A stretch of DNA of 64,000 nucleotides, from the NCBI GenBank assembly GCA_022819505.1, contig JAJEHD010000013.1, forward strand, positions 124,001 through 188,000. The letters run 5' to 3'. Position numbers and translations under genes: made by a program. The DNA is from Acidimicrobiia bacterium. Its GTDB lineage: Bacteria; Actinomycetota; Acidimicrobiia; Acidimicrobiales; Aldehydirespiratoraceae. The notes below the pieces were generated by a model. The model saw only the letters and a program-made list of their open reading frames with translations, was not told the DNA's origin and searched no databases. This document shows, piece after piece, positions 17,521 to 26,156 of the stretch. Positions within the stretch are counted from its first letter, which is position 1. Every line of letters begins with the position of its first letter.

Positions 17521-19983
17521 CTACCGGCGGGCCCTGCTGATGAGCGTCGACGGATCGAGCGCGGAGGCCAGCCGGCTGAGCACGGTTGCCTGCCGGCGGC
17601 AGGCGCCGACCACGAGCGAACCCACGACACCGGCCCTGATCGCCATCAGCTGCGGCGTCTCGCGGGCATAGCGCCCGTGCGTGGCGATGACGGCCAGCTC
17701 CTGTATGGGTCCCACTGCGGGACGGACCGACACAACCCGGCGGGCCAGCTCCTGGGGGGTCTCGGCGGGCTTGGGGTCAAGTTGAACCAGCGCCAGCGCC
17801 TCCAGAGCGTTGCTCCACCAGAAGTCGATCAGTCCGGCCGGATCGTCGGCGAGGCGGTCCCGGTGCCTCCGCCACTGAAGGCGCTTCAGCACCGGCACCA
17901 GACCGGCGGCGAACCCCAGAGAAACCAGCGCTAGCGCAGCCAGCAGCGCACCGCTGAGCAGGCGCGGGCTCTCAGCGGCCCCGGCCTGCGGATCGGCGGC
18001 GGGATCCGGCCTGCGGACCAGGCCCGAGCCCGCCTCGGGATCGTCGGTCGGCACACCGGCGGGATCCGGTGCGGCTGCACCCGGGCGCCCCGGTGCCTCC
18101 GCCGGCTCGACACCCTGATCGGCGCCGGCCGCAGCCGCGTCCAGACCGGGACCGGCCTGATCGGCAACATGGCCCGTGATGGCGAAGTCCCCGGGGGCAC
18201 CCCGGCCCGGCGTCGGCTCGAACCGGGTCCAGCCGGTGCCCGCGAAGTACACCTCGGGCCAGGCGTGGGCATGCCTTCCCCGCACGACATAGGCCCCGTC
18301 TACGAAGGCCCCATCGATGTCGCGATCCGGCTGCCACTCGCCCCATGTGAACCCCACCGCGACCCGGGTCGGCAGGCCGATGCTTCGGGCCAGGGCGGCG
18401 TAGGCCGACGCGAACTGCTGGCAGTAGCCGGCCCGAACGTCGAACAGGAAGTCCTCCAAGCCGTCGACTCCCTCCGAATGCACCTGCAGGTCGTAGCGGA
18501 AGCCGCCGTCGAGCCGGAAGTGATCCTGTAGCAGCAGCGCCCGGTGATAGTCGGACCGCGCTCCTGCGGTTATGCGCTCCGCCTCGGAACGGACCAGGTC
18601 CTCCACATCGTCGGGGAGCCGAGTGTTGGTGGCCAGGAACCCTTCCTCCAGCATCGATGTGTCAGACCGGCGCAGCCGGTCCGGATCCCCGATCGCGGGG
18701 ACGGCCGAGTCGACCGCATACGTGAACCGCCTCGGCCCGGCCAGCGCAGCCCGGCGCGTCTTGATGAGCGAGCCCGAGAGGGCCTCGTACTCCATGGCCA
18801 CCCCGCCGTCGTCGATGACCCGGCGAAGCTCGTAGGCGGCGGGCAGGTACGAGTTCCCGAGCCCGGTGAGCATCACCGTCTGCGACAGGTGCGATCCCGA
18901 TGCCGCCGACGGGTCGAGCGTGGCTGCCAACGGCCCGGAGACCTCCTCGTACTCCGAGCGCGCCCTCCACGCGTCGCCGTCGAATTCGTCCAGGGATGTC
19001 AGCCTCCAGTACTGGCGCTCGTCCTCGGGCACAGCCACCGCGAAGAGCTCCACATCGGACAGATCGATAAGACGGCTGCGGACCTGGACGAGCGGGCTGA
19101 CAAGTACCCTCGGCCCGGCGTCGGCCCCCTCCAGCGAAGCGGGCCCGCCACCGCTAGCAGGGGCGAGATCAGCCCACGGCTCCGGGGTGGGGGGCGGGGC
19201 GTCGACCCAGGGCGCGGCGTCGGTGACCTCCAAGCGCTCAAGGTCGATCCACGGCTCGGCCCGCGCCCCGGGAAGGGCCGGACCGGCGACTGCGCCGACA
19301 GCCACCGCAGCCAGCAGCGCGGCGCCCCCGACGCGGGCCATGGCCCTCGTCCCGCGACCCGGTCCGGCCTCGATCCAGACGTCGGCCCGACGGTTACGAA
19401 GCCGCAGCGCGACCATCGTCAACCCGATGGCGCCGCATGCCAGTGTCCCGTGGAGCACCGCCGCGTCGCCCGTCCCGACCGCGGCCGTGAAGCCGTAGAT
19501 GGCGGCGGCCGGGGCGACCGCCCACCCTGCGGAGCGCAGCCGGAACGCGACCGCATCGGCCAGGAAGGCGCACAGTCCAAGCGCCGTCCCGGCGATCAGG
19601 ACCAGTCCCGGCACCGCGACGACCGGCGCAGGACTGCCGTTCACCACGTCCCAGGCCTCCACCAGGTGATCGACTGCGGCCGAGACGGTGCCGGGCGTGG
19701 GCACGACGAACCAGGCCGTCTCGGGGTAGAGCAGCACCGTTGCCGTTACGGCGAGACTGACGATGCTGAGCAGCGCAGCGCCAACCGCTTGCAGACCGAC
19801 GCGACGGATCGCGGCGGCGACCACGTGGGATGCGAGGGCCAGCGCCAGCACGTCGCGCAGGAACGACGTGTCGGTGAAGAGCCGCTCCATGCCGACCGCG
19901 ACCACGACGGTGACCGCGATCAGCGCAGCCTCGAGCAGCCAGTCCCAGCCCCCGCCGCGGCCCGATCCCGGTATTCCGGCCAT
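17521..19983 (-). CDS. TgpA-like membrane transglutaminase (DUF3488-transglutaminase)
   Basis: About 820 residues. The first 220 or so residues contain several membrane spans, followed by a large extracytoplasmic part. The transglutaminase core has its cysteine in GYCQQFASAYAALAR (near residue 520) and histidine in GRHAHAWPEVYF (near 571); the third position reads RFEPTP, with Glu where the triad Asp usually stands. A Pro/Ala-rich linker leads to a last membrane span (LLAALALVSLGFAAG) and a cytoplasmic tail (DUF4129-like position). The ATG at 19983 comes two bases after the DUF58 stop. With MoxR and DUF58 it forms a common operon thought to act on envelope or secreted proteins. Confidence 0.88.
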   Translation of the reverse strand: MAGIPGSGRGGGWDWLLEAALIAVTVVVAVGMERLFTDTSFLRDVLALALASHVVAAAIRRVGLQAVGAALLSIVSLAVTATVLLYPETAWFVVPTPGTVSAAVDHLVEAWDVVNGSPAPVVAVPGLVLIAGTALGLCAFLADAVAFRLRSAGWAVAPAAAIYGFTAAVGTGDAAVLHGTLACGAIGLTMVALRLRNRRADVWIEAGPGRGTRAMARVGGAALLAAVAVGAVAGPALPGARAEPWIDLERLEVTDAAPWVDAPPPTPEPWADLAPASGGGPASLEGADAGPRVLVSPLVQVRSRLIDLSDVELFAVAVPEDERQYWRLTSLDEFDGDAWRARSEYEEVSGPLAATLDPSAASGSHLSQTVMLTGLGNSYLPAAYELRRVIDDGGVAMEYEALSGSLIKTRRAALAGPRRFTYAVDSAVPAIGDPDRLRRSDTSMLEEGFLATNTRLPDDVEDLVRSEAERITAGARSDYHRALLLQDHFRLDGGFRYDLQVHSEGVDGLEDFLFDVRAGYCQQFASAYAALARSIGLPTRVAVGFTWGEWQPDRDIDGAFVDGAYVVRGRHAHAWPEVYFAGTGWTRFEPTPGRGAPGDFAITGHVADQAGPGLDAAAAGADQGVEPAEAPGRPGAAAPDPAGVPTDDPEAGSGLVRRPDPAADPQAGAAESPRLLSGALLAALALVSLGFAAGLVPVLKRLQWRRHRDRLADDPAGLIDFWWSNALEALALVQLDPKPAETPQELARRVVSVRPAVGPIQELAVIATHGRYARETPQLMAIRAGVVGSLVVGACRRQATVLSRLASALDPSTLISRARR

Positions 19984-19985
19984 GC

Positions 19986-21161
19986 TCACACCAGGTCGGC
20001 GACCCCGCGGCCGGCCAATGCGGGCACCCGCCACAGGCTCGGCAGTTGGCCGGGCCCGGTCAGGTGTATCCAGCCACCCTTGTAGTCCAGCGCCGGGGCT
20101 GGGGTGGATCGATGCCCTGAGCCGTAGGTGATGATCAGGGAGGCTTCCAGGCGCTCGGCCAGTTCATGACGGGCGCCGTCGTCGTCGATGGCGTCGGGGG
20201 AGGCCGAGACCGCGACGACGACCGACCCCTCGCCGATCAACTGGACGGCGATGCCGGGCTGCCCGCCATCGAGGAGGGCGAGGAACTCGAGCGCCACGCC
20301 CACTTCGGAGTAGCTGGACAGCAACCGGGTGCCGCGCCCGTCGGTGGTGACGATCTGAGCCTCGTCGCCTGAGCGCAGCACGGCGTTGACGATGGACGCG
20401 GCCACCGAGGTGGTGCGGTCCTGCACGTTCACGAGATTCCCGGGGGGACGGGTGTCGATGATCACCGTCATGCGTCCCGGGCGGGACGGCTGGAACCGCC
20501 GCACCGTGAACTCGTCGAGTCTCGCGGTGGAGCGCCAGTGGATATGGCGGAGGTCGTCGCCCTCCACGTACGGTCGCAGGACGTCGAACTCGTCGCTCTC
20601 AAGCCCAAGGGACCGTCGATGGAATTCACTGGGCAGCGACAGGCCCCCGCCGACAGGCAGACGAGGCGGAACCAGCGCCTCGACGGGTGGATGCACGACC
20701 ACACGCGTGCGTCTCTGGACGATCCGTCGCCGGTGCGCCAGCCCGAGGCCGTCGATGTCGCTGACGATCGTAGGGCCTATCTCGAGCACGCCCCGTCGGG
20801 TTGGCTGCAGCCGGTAGCTGGAGCTCGCGATCGAGCCGCCGGGCACCGGCGCCAGACTGAAGCGGGCGTCGGGCTCACCGCTCACGTGCTCGCTGAGGAA
20901 AACCGTCGGGGACGGCAGCCTTCCGAGATTCGTGACCTGCAGCCTCACGTCGACGGGCTCGGAGACGGCCACCATCCCGGACGACACCAGGCGATTGAGC
21001 GACAACCGGGACCGGTGCACGAGCCGCAACGCCCACGCGACCACTACTGCGGATACGGCCGCGGTCCCGATGACATAGAACTCGAGGATTCCGAACGCCC
21101 GGCCGGCGGCGACCGCGACCACGCCGAGCACGAGCAACCTCCAGCCGAGGGAGGTAGGCAT
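19986..21161 (-). CDS. DUF58 domain protein
   Basis: 391 residues. Two membrane spans near the N-terminus (LLVLGVVAVAAGRAF and VIGTAAVSAVVVAWAL), then an extended domain and the DUF58 signature FDVLRPYVEGDDLRHIHWRSTAR, followed by a von Willebrand A-like fold (MTVIIDT). DUF58 proteins are encoded beside MoxR ATPases and are thought to be their partners, by analogy with MoxR-VWA systems. One base lies between the MoxR stop and this start, and two before the transglutaminase start. Confidence 0.88.
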   Translation of the reverse strand: MPTSLGWRLLVLGVVAVAAGRAFGILEFYVIGTAAVSAVVVAWALRLVHRSRLSLNRLVSSGMVAVSEPVDVRLQVTNLGRLPSPTVFLSEHVSGEPDARFSLAPVPGGSIASSSYRLQPTRRGVLEIGPTIVSDIDGLGLAHRRRIVQRRTRVVVHPPVEALVPPRLPVGGGLSLPSEFHRRSLGLESDEFDVLRPYVEGDDLRHIHWRSTARLDEFTVRRFQPSRPGRMTVIIDTRPPGNLVNVQDRTTSVAASIVNAVLRSGDEAQIVTTDGRGTRLLSSYSEVGVALEFLALLDGGQPGIAVQLIGEGSVVVAVSASPDAIDDDGARHELAERLEASLIITYGSGHRSTPAPALDYKGGWIHLTGPGQLPSLWRVPALAGRGVADLV

Positions 21162-21162
21162 G

Positions 21163-22107
21163 TCACCGCCCCTTGCGGGGCACAGGCACGGAGTCGATGA
21201 TCTCGGTGACGATGTCGGTCGAGCGCAGGCCCCGCACCCGGCTGTCGGGCTTGACCAGGAGCCGGTGCGGCAGCATCACGGGCGCGAGCGCCTTGATGTC
21301 GTCGGGGGTCACGTAGGCGCGGCTCAACGAGGCCGCCCGGGCCCGCGCCACCCTCAGCAGGGCCAGCACCCCCCGGGGCGACAGGCCCAGCGAGAGGCCC
21401 GGATGGCGCCGAGTGGCCGCGGCGACATCGAGCAGGTAGGAACGCAGCGGCCCCGAGACATGCACCTCCTCGAGCCGCTCGGACATCCATCGGATCACGG
21501 CTGCGTCGGCTACCGGCCCGATGAGGTCCACGGGCTCCTGGGCCCGCCTCGACACGAGAATCGAGTCCTCGGCCATGGGATCCGGGTAGCCCACGCTCAG
21601 GCGCATCAGGAACCGGTCCATCTGGCTCTCGGGCAGGGGATAGGTGCCCTCGTACTCCAGCGGATTCTGGGTGGCTATCACCGTGAAGGGAGGCTCCAGG
21701 CTCCGGGTGACGCCGTCGACGGTGACCTGCTGCTCTCCCATGGCCTCAAGCAGGGCCGACTGGGCTTTGGGCGAGGCGCGGTTGATCTCGTCGGCGAGGA
21801 CGATGTTCGAGAAGACCGGCCCGGGGCGGAACTCGAAGGATCCGGTGGCCCGGTTGAACACCGACGTGCCCGTGATGTCCACGGGAAGCAGGTCCGGTGT
21901 GAACTGGATCCGACCGAAGCTGACGTCGATGCTGCGGGCCAGAGCCTTGCCCAGGCTCGTCTTGCCCACGCCCGGCACGTCCTCGATGAGCACATGCCCT
22001 CCGCTCACCAGCGCCAGGATGAGATGCTCGATGACGGTGGGCTTGCCCTTGACTGCGAGTTCCATGTTCTGACGGACCAGCCTGAACTGCTCCTCGAAGT
22101 CAGCCAT
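21163..22107 (-). CDS. MoxR-family AAA+ ATPase
   Basis: 314 residues. Walker A GVGKTS at about residues 46-51, Walker B ADEINRASP, sensor 1 FTVIATQNPLEYEGTYPLPE, and the C-terminal lid domain. MoxR ATPases act as chaperones that mature or activate partner complexes; here DUF58 and transglutaminase partners follow in the same operon. First gene of this minus-strand operon. The 89-base gap to the divergent gene at 22197 must hold its promoter; I see no clear hexamers. Confidence 0.93.
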   Translation of the reverse strand: MADFEEQFRLVRQNMELAVKGKPTVIEHLILALVSGGHVLIEDVPGVGKTSLGKALARSIDVSFGRIQFTPDLLPVDITGTSVFNRATGSFEFRPGPVFSNIVLADEINRASPKAQSALLEAMGEQQVTVDGVTRSLEPPFTVIATQNPLEYEGTYPLPESQMDRFLMRLSVGYPDPMAEDSILVSRRAQEPVDLIGPVADAAVIRWMSERLEEVHVSGPLRSYLLDVAAATRRHPGLSLGLSPRGVLALLRVARARAASLSRAYVTPDDIKALAPVMLPHRLLVKPDSRVRGLRSTDIVTEIIDSVPVPRKGR

Positions 22108-22196
22108 CGCGGGCCAGCGTACCGCTCCGGATGCTCCGCAATCGCGGGTATCCCGGCACTCCGGGCGCCCCGGAGTGCCCGGGTAGGCTCCCGGTT

Positions 22197-22472
22197 GTGG
22201 GCACGATCTTGGCGGGCAGGTTGGCGCTGAGGTCGGCCCGTGCGGTAGTGGCCAGGCCCCGGCTGTGGCCGACGGCAGCGACTCTGCTCGTTCGCTTCGC
22301 CCCGGACCGTTGGTGGCGGCAGCCTCCGTTCGTGCCCCTGCCGCCGACCGAACTCGTGGGCTTCAGATCCGAGACGATGTACGGCGATCCGTCCGAGGCT
22401 CCCTCACCCGCGGACCTCGTCGTGTGGCTGGAGTGGTGCCGTGCTCAGAGGGAGCGCCGGCCGCATCTCTGA
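22197..22472 (+). CDS. Small hypothetical protein
   Basis: 91 residues from GTG 22197. It has a hydrophobic-basic first half and a second half reading PFVPLPPTELVGFRSETMYG, then SPADLVVWLEWCRAQ. No cofactor or membrane motif. The second half looks like a folded, conserved stretch rather than random translation, and the gene lies 25 bases before the HNH gene. I cannot assign a family. Start uncertain. Confidence 0.5.
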   Translation: MGTILAGRLALRSARAVVARPRLWPTAATLLVRFAPDRWWRQPPFVPLPPTELVGFRSETMYGDPSEAPSPADLVVWLEWCRAQRERRPHL

Positions 22473-22497
22473 CCGGCGGACGGCTAGCCTGCCCCCG

Positions 22498-23010
22498 ATG
22501 TCCGGGGTGCTCGTCCTCAACGCCACCTTCGAGCCGCTCGCAGTGGTGAGCGCCCGCCGGGCCGTGTGCCTGGTTCTGGCCGAGAAGGTCGAGATGCTCC
22601 ACGCCACCGGACGCGCCTTCCGATCCGAGCGGCGATCGGTTGACGTGCCCTCGGTGGTTCGGCTGAGCCACTACGTGAACGTGCCCCGCCCCCGTCACCG
22701 CTCACCGAACCGGCGGGCGGTGTTCGCGAGAGACCGCGACGACTGCCAGTACTGCGGCGCACGAGCCGAGACGATGGACCACGTCGTGCCCCGCAGCCGG
22801 GGCGGGCAGCACACGTGGGAGAACGTGGTGGCGGCGTGCCGCCGGTGCAACGCCAAGAAGCGGGACCGCCTTCCCAGTGAGAGCGGAATGATGCTGCGCC
22901 GCCGGCCCGAGCCGCCGCCGCCGTCGACCTGGGTCGAGATCGCCGCGGGCGCTGTGCCTGAGGTGTGGACACCGTACCTGCGACCCGGAAGCGGCCTGCG
23001 CACCGCGTGA
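22498..23010 (+). CDS. HNH endonuclease
   Basis: 170 residues. It starts VLVLNATFEPLAVVSARRAV, the usual N-terminus of a small HNH family found across actinobacteria, and carries a complete zinc-bound HNH core from residue 82: CQYCG, then MDHVVPRSRGG, ENVVAACRRCNAKK. It is a predicted DNA nuclease; this chromosomal subfamily is not linked to a restriction or homing system here. Its stop overlaps the next start (GTGA). Confidence 0.88.
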   Translation: MSGVLVLNATFEPLAVVSARRAVCLVLAEKVEMLHATGRAFRSERRSVDVPSVVRLSHYVNVPRPRHRSPNRRAVFARDRDDCQYCGARAETMDHVVPRSRGGQHTWENVVAACRRCNAKKRDRLPSESGMMLRRRPEPPPPSTWVEIAAGAVPEVWTPYLRPGSGLRTA

Positions 23011-23774
23011 GCCCGAGCGGCGAACCGGCTGGACACGCGCCGGCCGAAGCCCCAGCACCCGGCGGCGATTGTCCTGCCTGGACGGTCGAGCACGTGCGCG
23101 GCTCGGTCTCCGACCTCCTCGCGCTTGAGGAGCCGCCGACCAGCGCCTCGAGGCTGGCCAGGATGTACACCGTCGAAGGGCCGGCCCTCGTGCTGGGCAG
23201 CACCCAGAAGGCCGACGAGGCCGACGCACGCCGCGCCGCGAGCTCGGGCGTGGAAGTGCTTCGCCGGCGCAGCGGAGGGGGAGCGGTGCTGCTGCAGCCC
23301 GGGCGCCAGGTGTGGGCCGACTTCTTCGTGGCGGCGACCGATCCGCTCTGGCACGACGACGTGACCCTGGCAACGGGCTGGGTCGGCCGGCTGTGGGCGT
23401 CGGTGGTGTCGAGCGTCTCCGACGCCGGGTGCTCGGTCCACACCGGCCGCCTCGTCGCCGACCGATGGGGGAGGCTGGTGTGCTTCGCAGGAATGGGTCC
23501 GGGCGAGGTGTTCCTGGGCGGTCGCAAGGTTGTGGGAGTCAGCCAACGGCGCAGCCGGGATCGGGTGCGGATACAGACGGCTGCCCGGATTCAGCCCGAC
23601 GGATCGCAGGCCGCCCCGAGCGCGGCTGATGATGGGCTCGATGAGCTGGATCTGCTGGACCTCAGCGATGCGGAACGGGCCGAGGGTCAGAGGGTCCTGG
23701 CCCGCCGCTGCACGTCCATCCCGGCGCCGGAGGTCGAACTGACGCGGTCCCTGCTCGCAGCGTTGCGCCGCTAG
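23007..23774 (+). CDS. Lipoate/biotin-protein ligase-family protein (LplA-like)
   Basis: About 255 residues of the BPL/LplA/LipB fold. The lipoyl/biotinyl-AMP site RRRSGGGAVLL is near residue 90, and the conserved lysine loop appears as GGRKVVGVSQRRSRD. It could attach lipoate or octanoate, or be an amidotransferase; the lipoylated target genes are not nearby. GTG 23007 overlaps the HNH stop. The C-terminus is Asp/Leu-rich (DELDLLDLSD) and lacks a separate accessory domain. Confidence 0.75.
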   Translation: MSPSGEPAGHAPAEAPAPGGDCPAWTVEHVRGSVSDLLALEEPPTSASRLARMYTVEGPALVLGSTQKADEADARRAASSGVEVLRRRSGGGAVLLQPGRQVWADFFVAATDPLWHDDVTLATGWVGRLWASVVSSVSDAGCSVHTGRLVADRWGRLVCFAGMGPGEVFLGGRKVVGVSQRRSRDRVRIQTAARIQPDGSQAAPSAADDGLDELDLLDLSDAERAEGQRVLARRCTSIPAPEVELTRSLLAALRR

Positions 23775-23852
23775 GGCTGATCCCGCCCCGGCGCCCGAAG
23801 GCAGTCAGGTGTTCCACCCGCGATGTCTCCAGTCGGGAGATTCATCCACCTA

Positions 23853-23858
23853 TTGACT
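23853..23858 (+). promoter_or_regulatory. Candidate -35 of the mraZ promoter
   Basis: TTGACT stands 7 bases before the first MraZ-type box in an unusually AT-rich stretch. No equally good -10 is visible: TACGGT at 23881 is the nearest candidate but is 22 bases away. Treat as a likely promoter region rather than a mapped promoter. Any transcript starting here would read through the boxes. Confidence 0.35.
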
Positions 23859-23864
23859 TGCCTT

Positions 23865-23910
23865 GTGGTGAGAAAGGGAGTACGGTGGTGCGCTGTGGAG
23901 TGGCTGGGAG
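23865..23910 (+). promoter_or_regulatory. MraZ box array: five hexamers at exact 10-bp period
   Basis: GTGGTG (23865), AGGGAG (23875), GTGGTG (23885), GTGGAG (23895) and TGGGAG (23905), each followed by a 4-base spacer. MraZ proteins of E. coli, Mycoplasma and actinobacteria bind several G-rich repeats with this helical spacing upstream of mraZ, so this is very probably the autoregulatory site of the dcw operon. The array overlaps the likely promoter region and ends 59 bases before the mraZ start. Confidence 0.8.
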
Positions 23911-23969
23911 TCGTGCATGGTGCCCCGGTGAGGGCCCTGGCTCGATGTGGACGAGCGTGAGCGTCAACC

Positions 23970-24419
23970 ATGAACCCCCCTCGCACGTTGTTCGTCGGTG
24001 TCCACGAACACACCATCGACGGCAAGGGCCGGCTGATCCTGCCGGCGGGGTTCCGCAGCCACCTGGCCGACGGCGCCTACGTCACGGCCCTGGACGGCTG
24101 CGTGGGAATCCTGCCGGTCGACGAGTTCGCTCACACCGCCGAGGAGCTCCGCTCCCAAACGGGCAAGAGGCTGGTGGACATCAACGCGCTGCGGAGCTTC
24201 GCGGCCCAGGCCGACTTCGTGGTGCCCGACGCGCAGGGACGCATGCGGATCCTGCCCCACTTGCGGGCCGGCGCGGGACTCGACCGCCGAGTGATCGTGA
24301 CCGGAATGATCCGTCGCATCGAGATCTGGAGTCCCGAGCGCTGGACGGAGGTGCAGTCCGTCGGCACGGAGCGTCTCGCCGAGGCCATAACCCACGGGCG
24401 GGGGATCGCCGGTGCCTGA
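23970..24419 (+). CDS. mraZ: Transcriptional regulator MraZ
   Basis: 149 residues, two SpoVT/AbrB-like repeats. The first contains the signature VHEHTIDGKGRLILPAGFR, the second FVVPDAQGRMRILPHLR. MraZ forms a ring that binds repeated boxes upstream of its own gene and controls dcw transcription; a five-box array is found just upstream. The ATG at 23970 adds a few residues before the usual MFVG-type start (TTG 23988 would give that form). It heads the division and cell-wall cluster. Confidence 0.93.
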   Translation: MNPPRTLFVGVHEHTIDGKGRLILPAGFRSHLADGAYVTALDGCVGILPVDEFAHTAEELRSQTGKRLVDINALRSFAAQADFVVPDAQGRMRILPHLRAGAGLDRRVIVTGMIRRIEIWSPERWTEVQSVGTERLAEAITHGRGIAGA

Positions 24420-24480
24420 TCGTTCCACCCACCGATTCTACCCAGACCACCGAATCCACCAGGACCAGGGCTGCCGTCGA

Positions 24481-24618
24481 AGGCTCGCCCGGTCATGTGC
24501 AGTTCCCCGATTGGCAGATGGAAGACCCGTACTCCGCCCGCTTGCCATTAGCTCGATCGGGGGAGAAATCCCGACGTGCGCCGTCGGTCGGGGAACTGCA
24601 GATGACCGGGCGTTGCCT
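24481..24618 (+). ncRNA. Structured leader RNA between mraZ and rsmH (mraW-motif candidate)
   Basis: The 262-base gap between mraZ and rsmH contains a 25-bp inverted repeat with one mismatch: arms 24486-24510 (from CGCCCGGTCATGTG) and 24588-24612. The stem extends past small bulges with AGGC (24481) pairing GCCT (24615). Inside the 77-base loop TGGCA (24512) can pair TGCCA (24543), and TCGGG/CCCGA (24557, 24570) form another hairpin, giving a branched fold. An mraW RNA motif has been described upstream of mraW (rsmH) in actinobacteria; position fits, but I could not compare with its consensus. Confidence 0.6.
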
Positions 24619-24681
24619 CACCCGAGCACTCGACGCCGCTCGACCGGCCGCCGGGCCCAGCACGCTGTGGCCCCGCCGCCC

Positions 24682-25638
24682 ATGAGCGGCGAGACCGGAG
24701 CCGGCCAGCGCCAACACCACCAGCCGGTGATGTGCCGCGAGGTCGTGGACGTGCTGCGAGACGTTCCCGAAGGCGTCGTCCTCGACGCCACCGTCGGCGA
24801 CGGAGGTCACACGGACGCACTCTTGGAGAACCTCCCGCACATTCGTCTCGTGGGCCTTGACCGGGATCCTGAGGCCCTTATGGCGGCGGCCGAGCGCCTC
24901 GCCCCTCACCGGCACCGAGTGACGCTGCACCGCGCCACCTTCGATGCGCTCGGCACCGTGCTGGACAGCATCGGCCAGGAGCAGGTCTCGGCGTGCCTGT
25001 TCGACCTCGGGGTCAGCTCGCGGCAGCTCGACCGGCCCGAGCGCGGCTTCAGCTACCGGCTCGACGGCCCTCTCGACATGCGCATGGACCCGGACGGGCC
25101 GGTCACCGCGGCCGACATCGTCAACGGCGAGAGCGAAGACACCCTCGCTGCCATGCTCCGCCGCAACGCCGACGAGCGGTACGCCCGCCGCATCGCGGCC
25201 GCCGTCGTCGCCCAGCGGCCCTTCACCACCACCACACAGCTCGCCAGGGCGGTGGCGGGAGCTGTTCCCGCCACGACGCGCCGGCGCGCCCACCCCGCCC
25301 GGCGCACCTTCCAAGCCCTCAGAATCGAGGTGAACGGAGAGCTGGAGATGCTCGAACGATCCCTCACCGGCGCCATCGATCGGCTGATCGACTCCGGCCG
25401 ATGCGCCGTGCTGTCGTATCACTCCGGCGAGGACCGGATCGTCAAGTCGGTCTTCAGGCTGGCGGCCGGGGAGTCCCCGCCGCCGCGGCCGGGGCTGCCT
25501 CCGGCGCCGGGCCCCCCGGCCGCCGTCCGGCTCCTGGGGCGGCGGTCCCGCACGCCGACGGAGGCCGAGAAGGCCGCCAACCACCGGGCGAGCTCGGCCC
25601 GGCTGCGGGCCGTGGAACGCCTAGTCAGGGATGTCTGA
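24682..25638 (+). CDS. rsmH: 16S rRNA (cytosine1402-N4)-methyltransferase
   Basis: SAM-dependent methyltransferase (formerly MraW), 318 residues. The SAM-binding motif VLDATVGDGGHTDALL is near residue 35, DLGVSSRQLDRPERGFSY near 110, and ALRIEVNGEL plus VLSYHSGEDRIVK in the C-terminal half are diagnostic. A Pro-rich insert (PPPRPGLPPAPGPP) precedes the C-terminus. The ATG at 24682 follows the structured leader; the stop overlaps the ftsL start by one base (TGATG). Confidence 0.95.
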   Translation: MSGETGAGQRQHHQPVMCREVVDVLRDVPEGVVLDATVGDGGHTDALLENLPHIRLVGLDRDPEALMAAAERLAPHRHRVTLHRATFDALGTVLDSIGQEQVSACLFDLGVSSRQLDRPERGFSYRLDGPLDMRMDPDGPVTAADIVNGESEDTLAAMLRRNADERYARRIAAAVVAQRPFTTTTQLARAVAGAVPATTRRRAHPARRTFQALRIEVNGELEMLERSLTGAIDRLIDSGRCAVLSYHSGEDRIVKSVFRLAAGESPPPRPGLPPAPGPPAAVRLLGRRSRTPTEAEKAANHRASSARLRAVERLVRDV

Positions 25639-26156
25639 TGGCATCCCGGGCTCAAGGGCGCGCCACCCAGCGGGCCCCGACCACGCCCGCATCACGACCT
25701 GAGCGCAAGCGGCGAGACCTAAAGGTTGCCGAAGCCCCCGCGACGGCGCGCCGGTCCATAACCGATGTCGGCACCCTGCTCGCTCTGGGAATGTTCGCGG
25801 TTTGCCTGGCCCTGGCCGCGCTGCACGCCGTGCTCGTGGAGAACCAAGCCTCGCTCGACGATCTCATCGAGCGCAACCAGCTGAGCCGGGAACGGATCGA
25901 CCAGTTGCAGGCCGAGATCGCCTTCCTCGACTCGCCGGAGGGCCTGGCGGAGCACGCCCGCTCGGCGGGGCTCGTGCCGGCGGCAGAGCTGGTCCTGCTG
26001 ACCCCGGTAGGGCCCGGTCAGCTCCAGCCCCCGGTCACCGATCCGTTCAGTCTCGGCTTGTCGGACTATGAGGCGCCGCCGGCCGTCGAAACCACAAGCA
26101 GTGCCGGTGCCACCCCGACTGGAGGAGCCTTCACCCGAGGGAAGTCGGCCGGGTGA
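25638..26156 (+). CDS. ftsL: Cell division protein FtsL-like
   Basis: 172 residues: a basic cytoplasmic tail of about 40 residues, one membrane span (LLALGMFAVCLALAALHAVL), then a heptad-rich segment (LIERNQLSRERIDQLQAEIAFL) as in FtsL/DivIC proteins, and a low-complexity C-terminus (TTSSAGATPTGGAF). FtsL joins FtsQ and FtsB in the divisome. Identification rests on topology and position between rsmH and ftsI, since the family is poorly conserved. Overlaps ftsI by four bases. Confidence 0.82.
   Translation: MASRAQGRATQRAPTTPASRPERKRRDLKVAEAPATARRSITDVGTLLALGMFAVCLALAALHAVLVENQASLDDLIERNQLSRERIDQLQAEIAFLDSPEGLAEHARSAGLVPAAELVLLTPVGPGQLQPPVTDPFSLGLSDYEAPPAVETTSSAGATPTGGAFTRGKSAG

Noticed and set aside
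24486..24612. MITE or IS remnant with 25-bp terminal inverted repeats
   Set aside because: No target-site duplication was seen, and inner hairpins together with the position before rsmH fit a leader RNA better.
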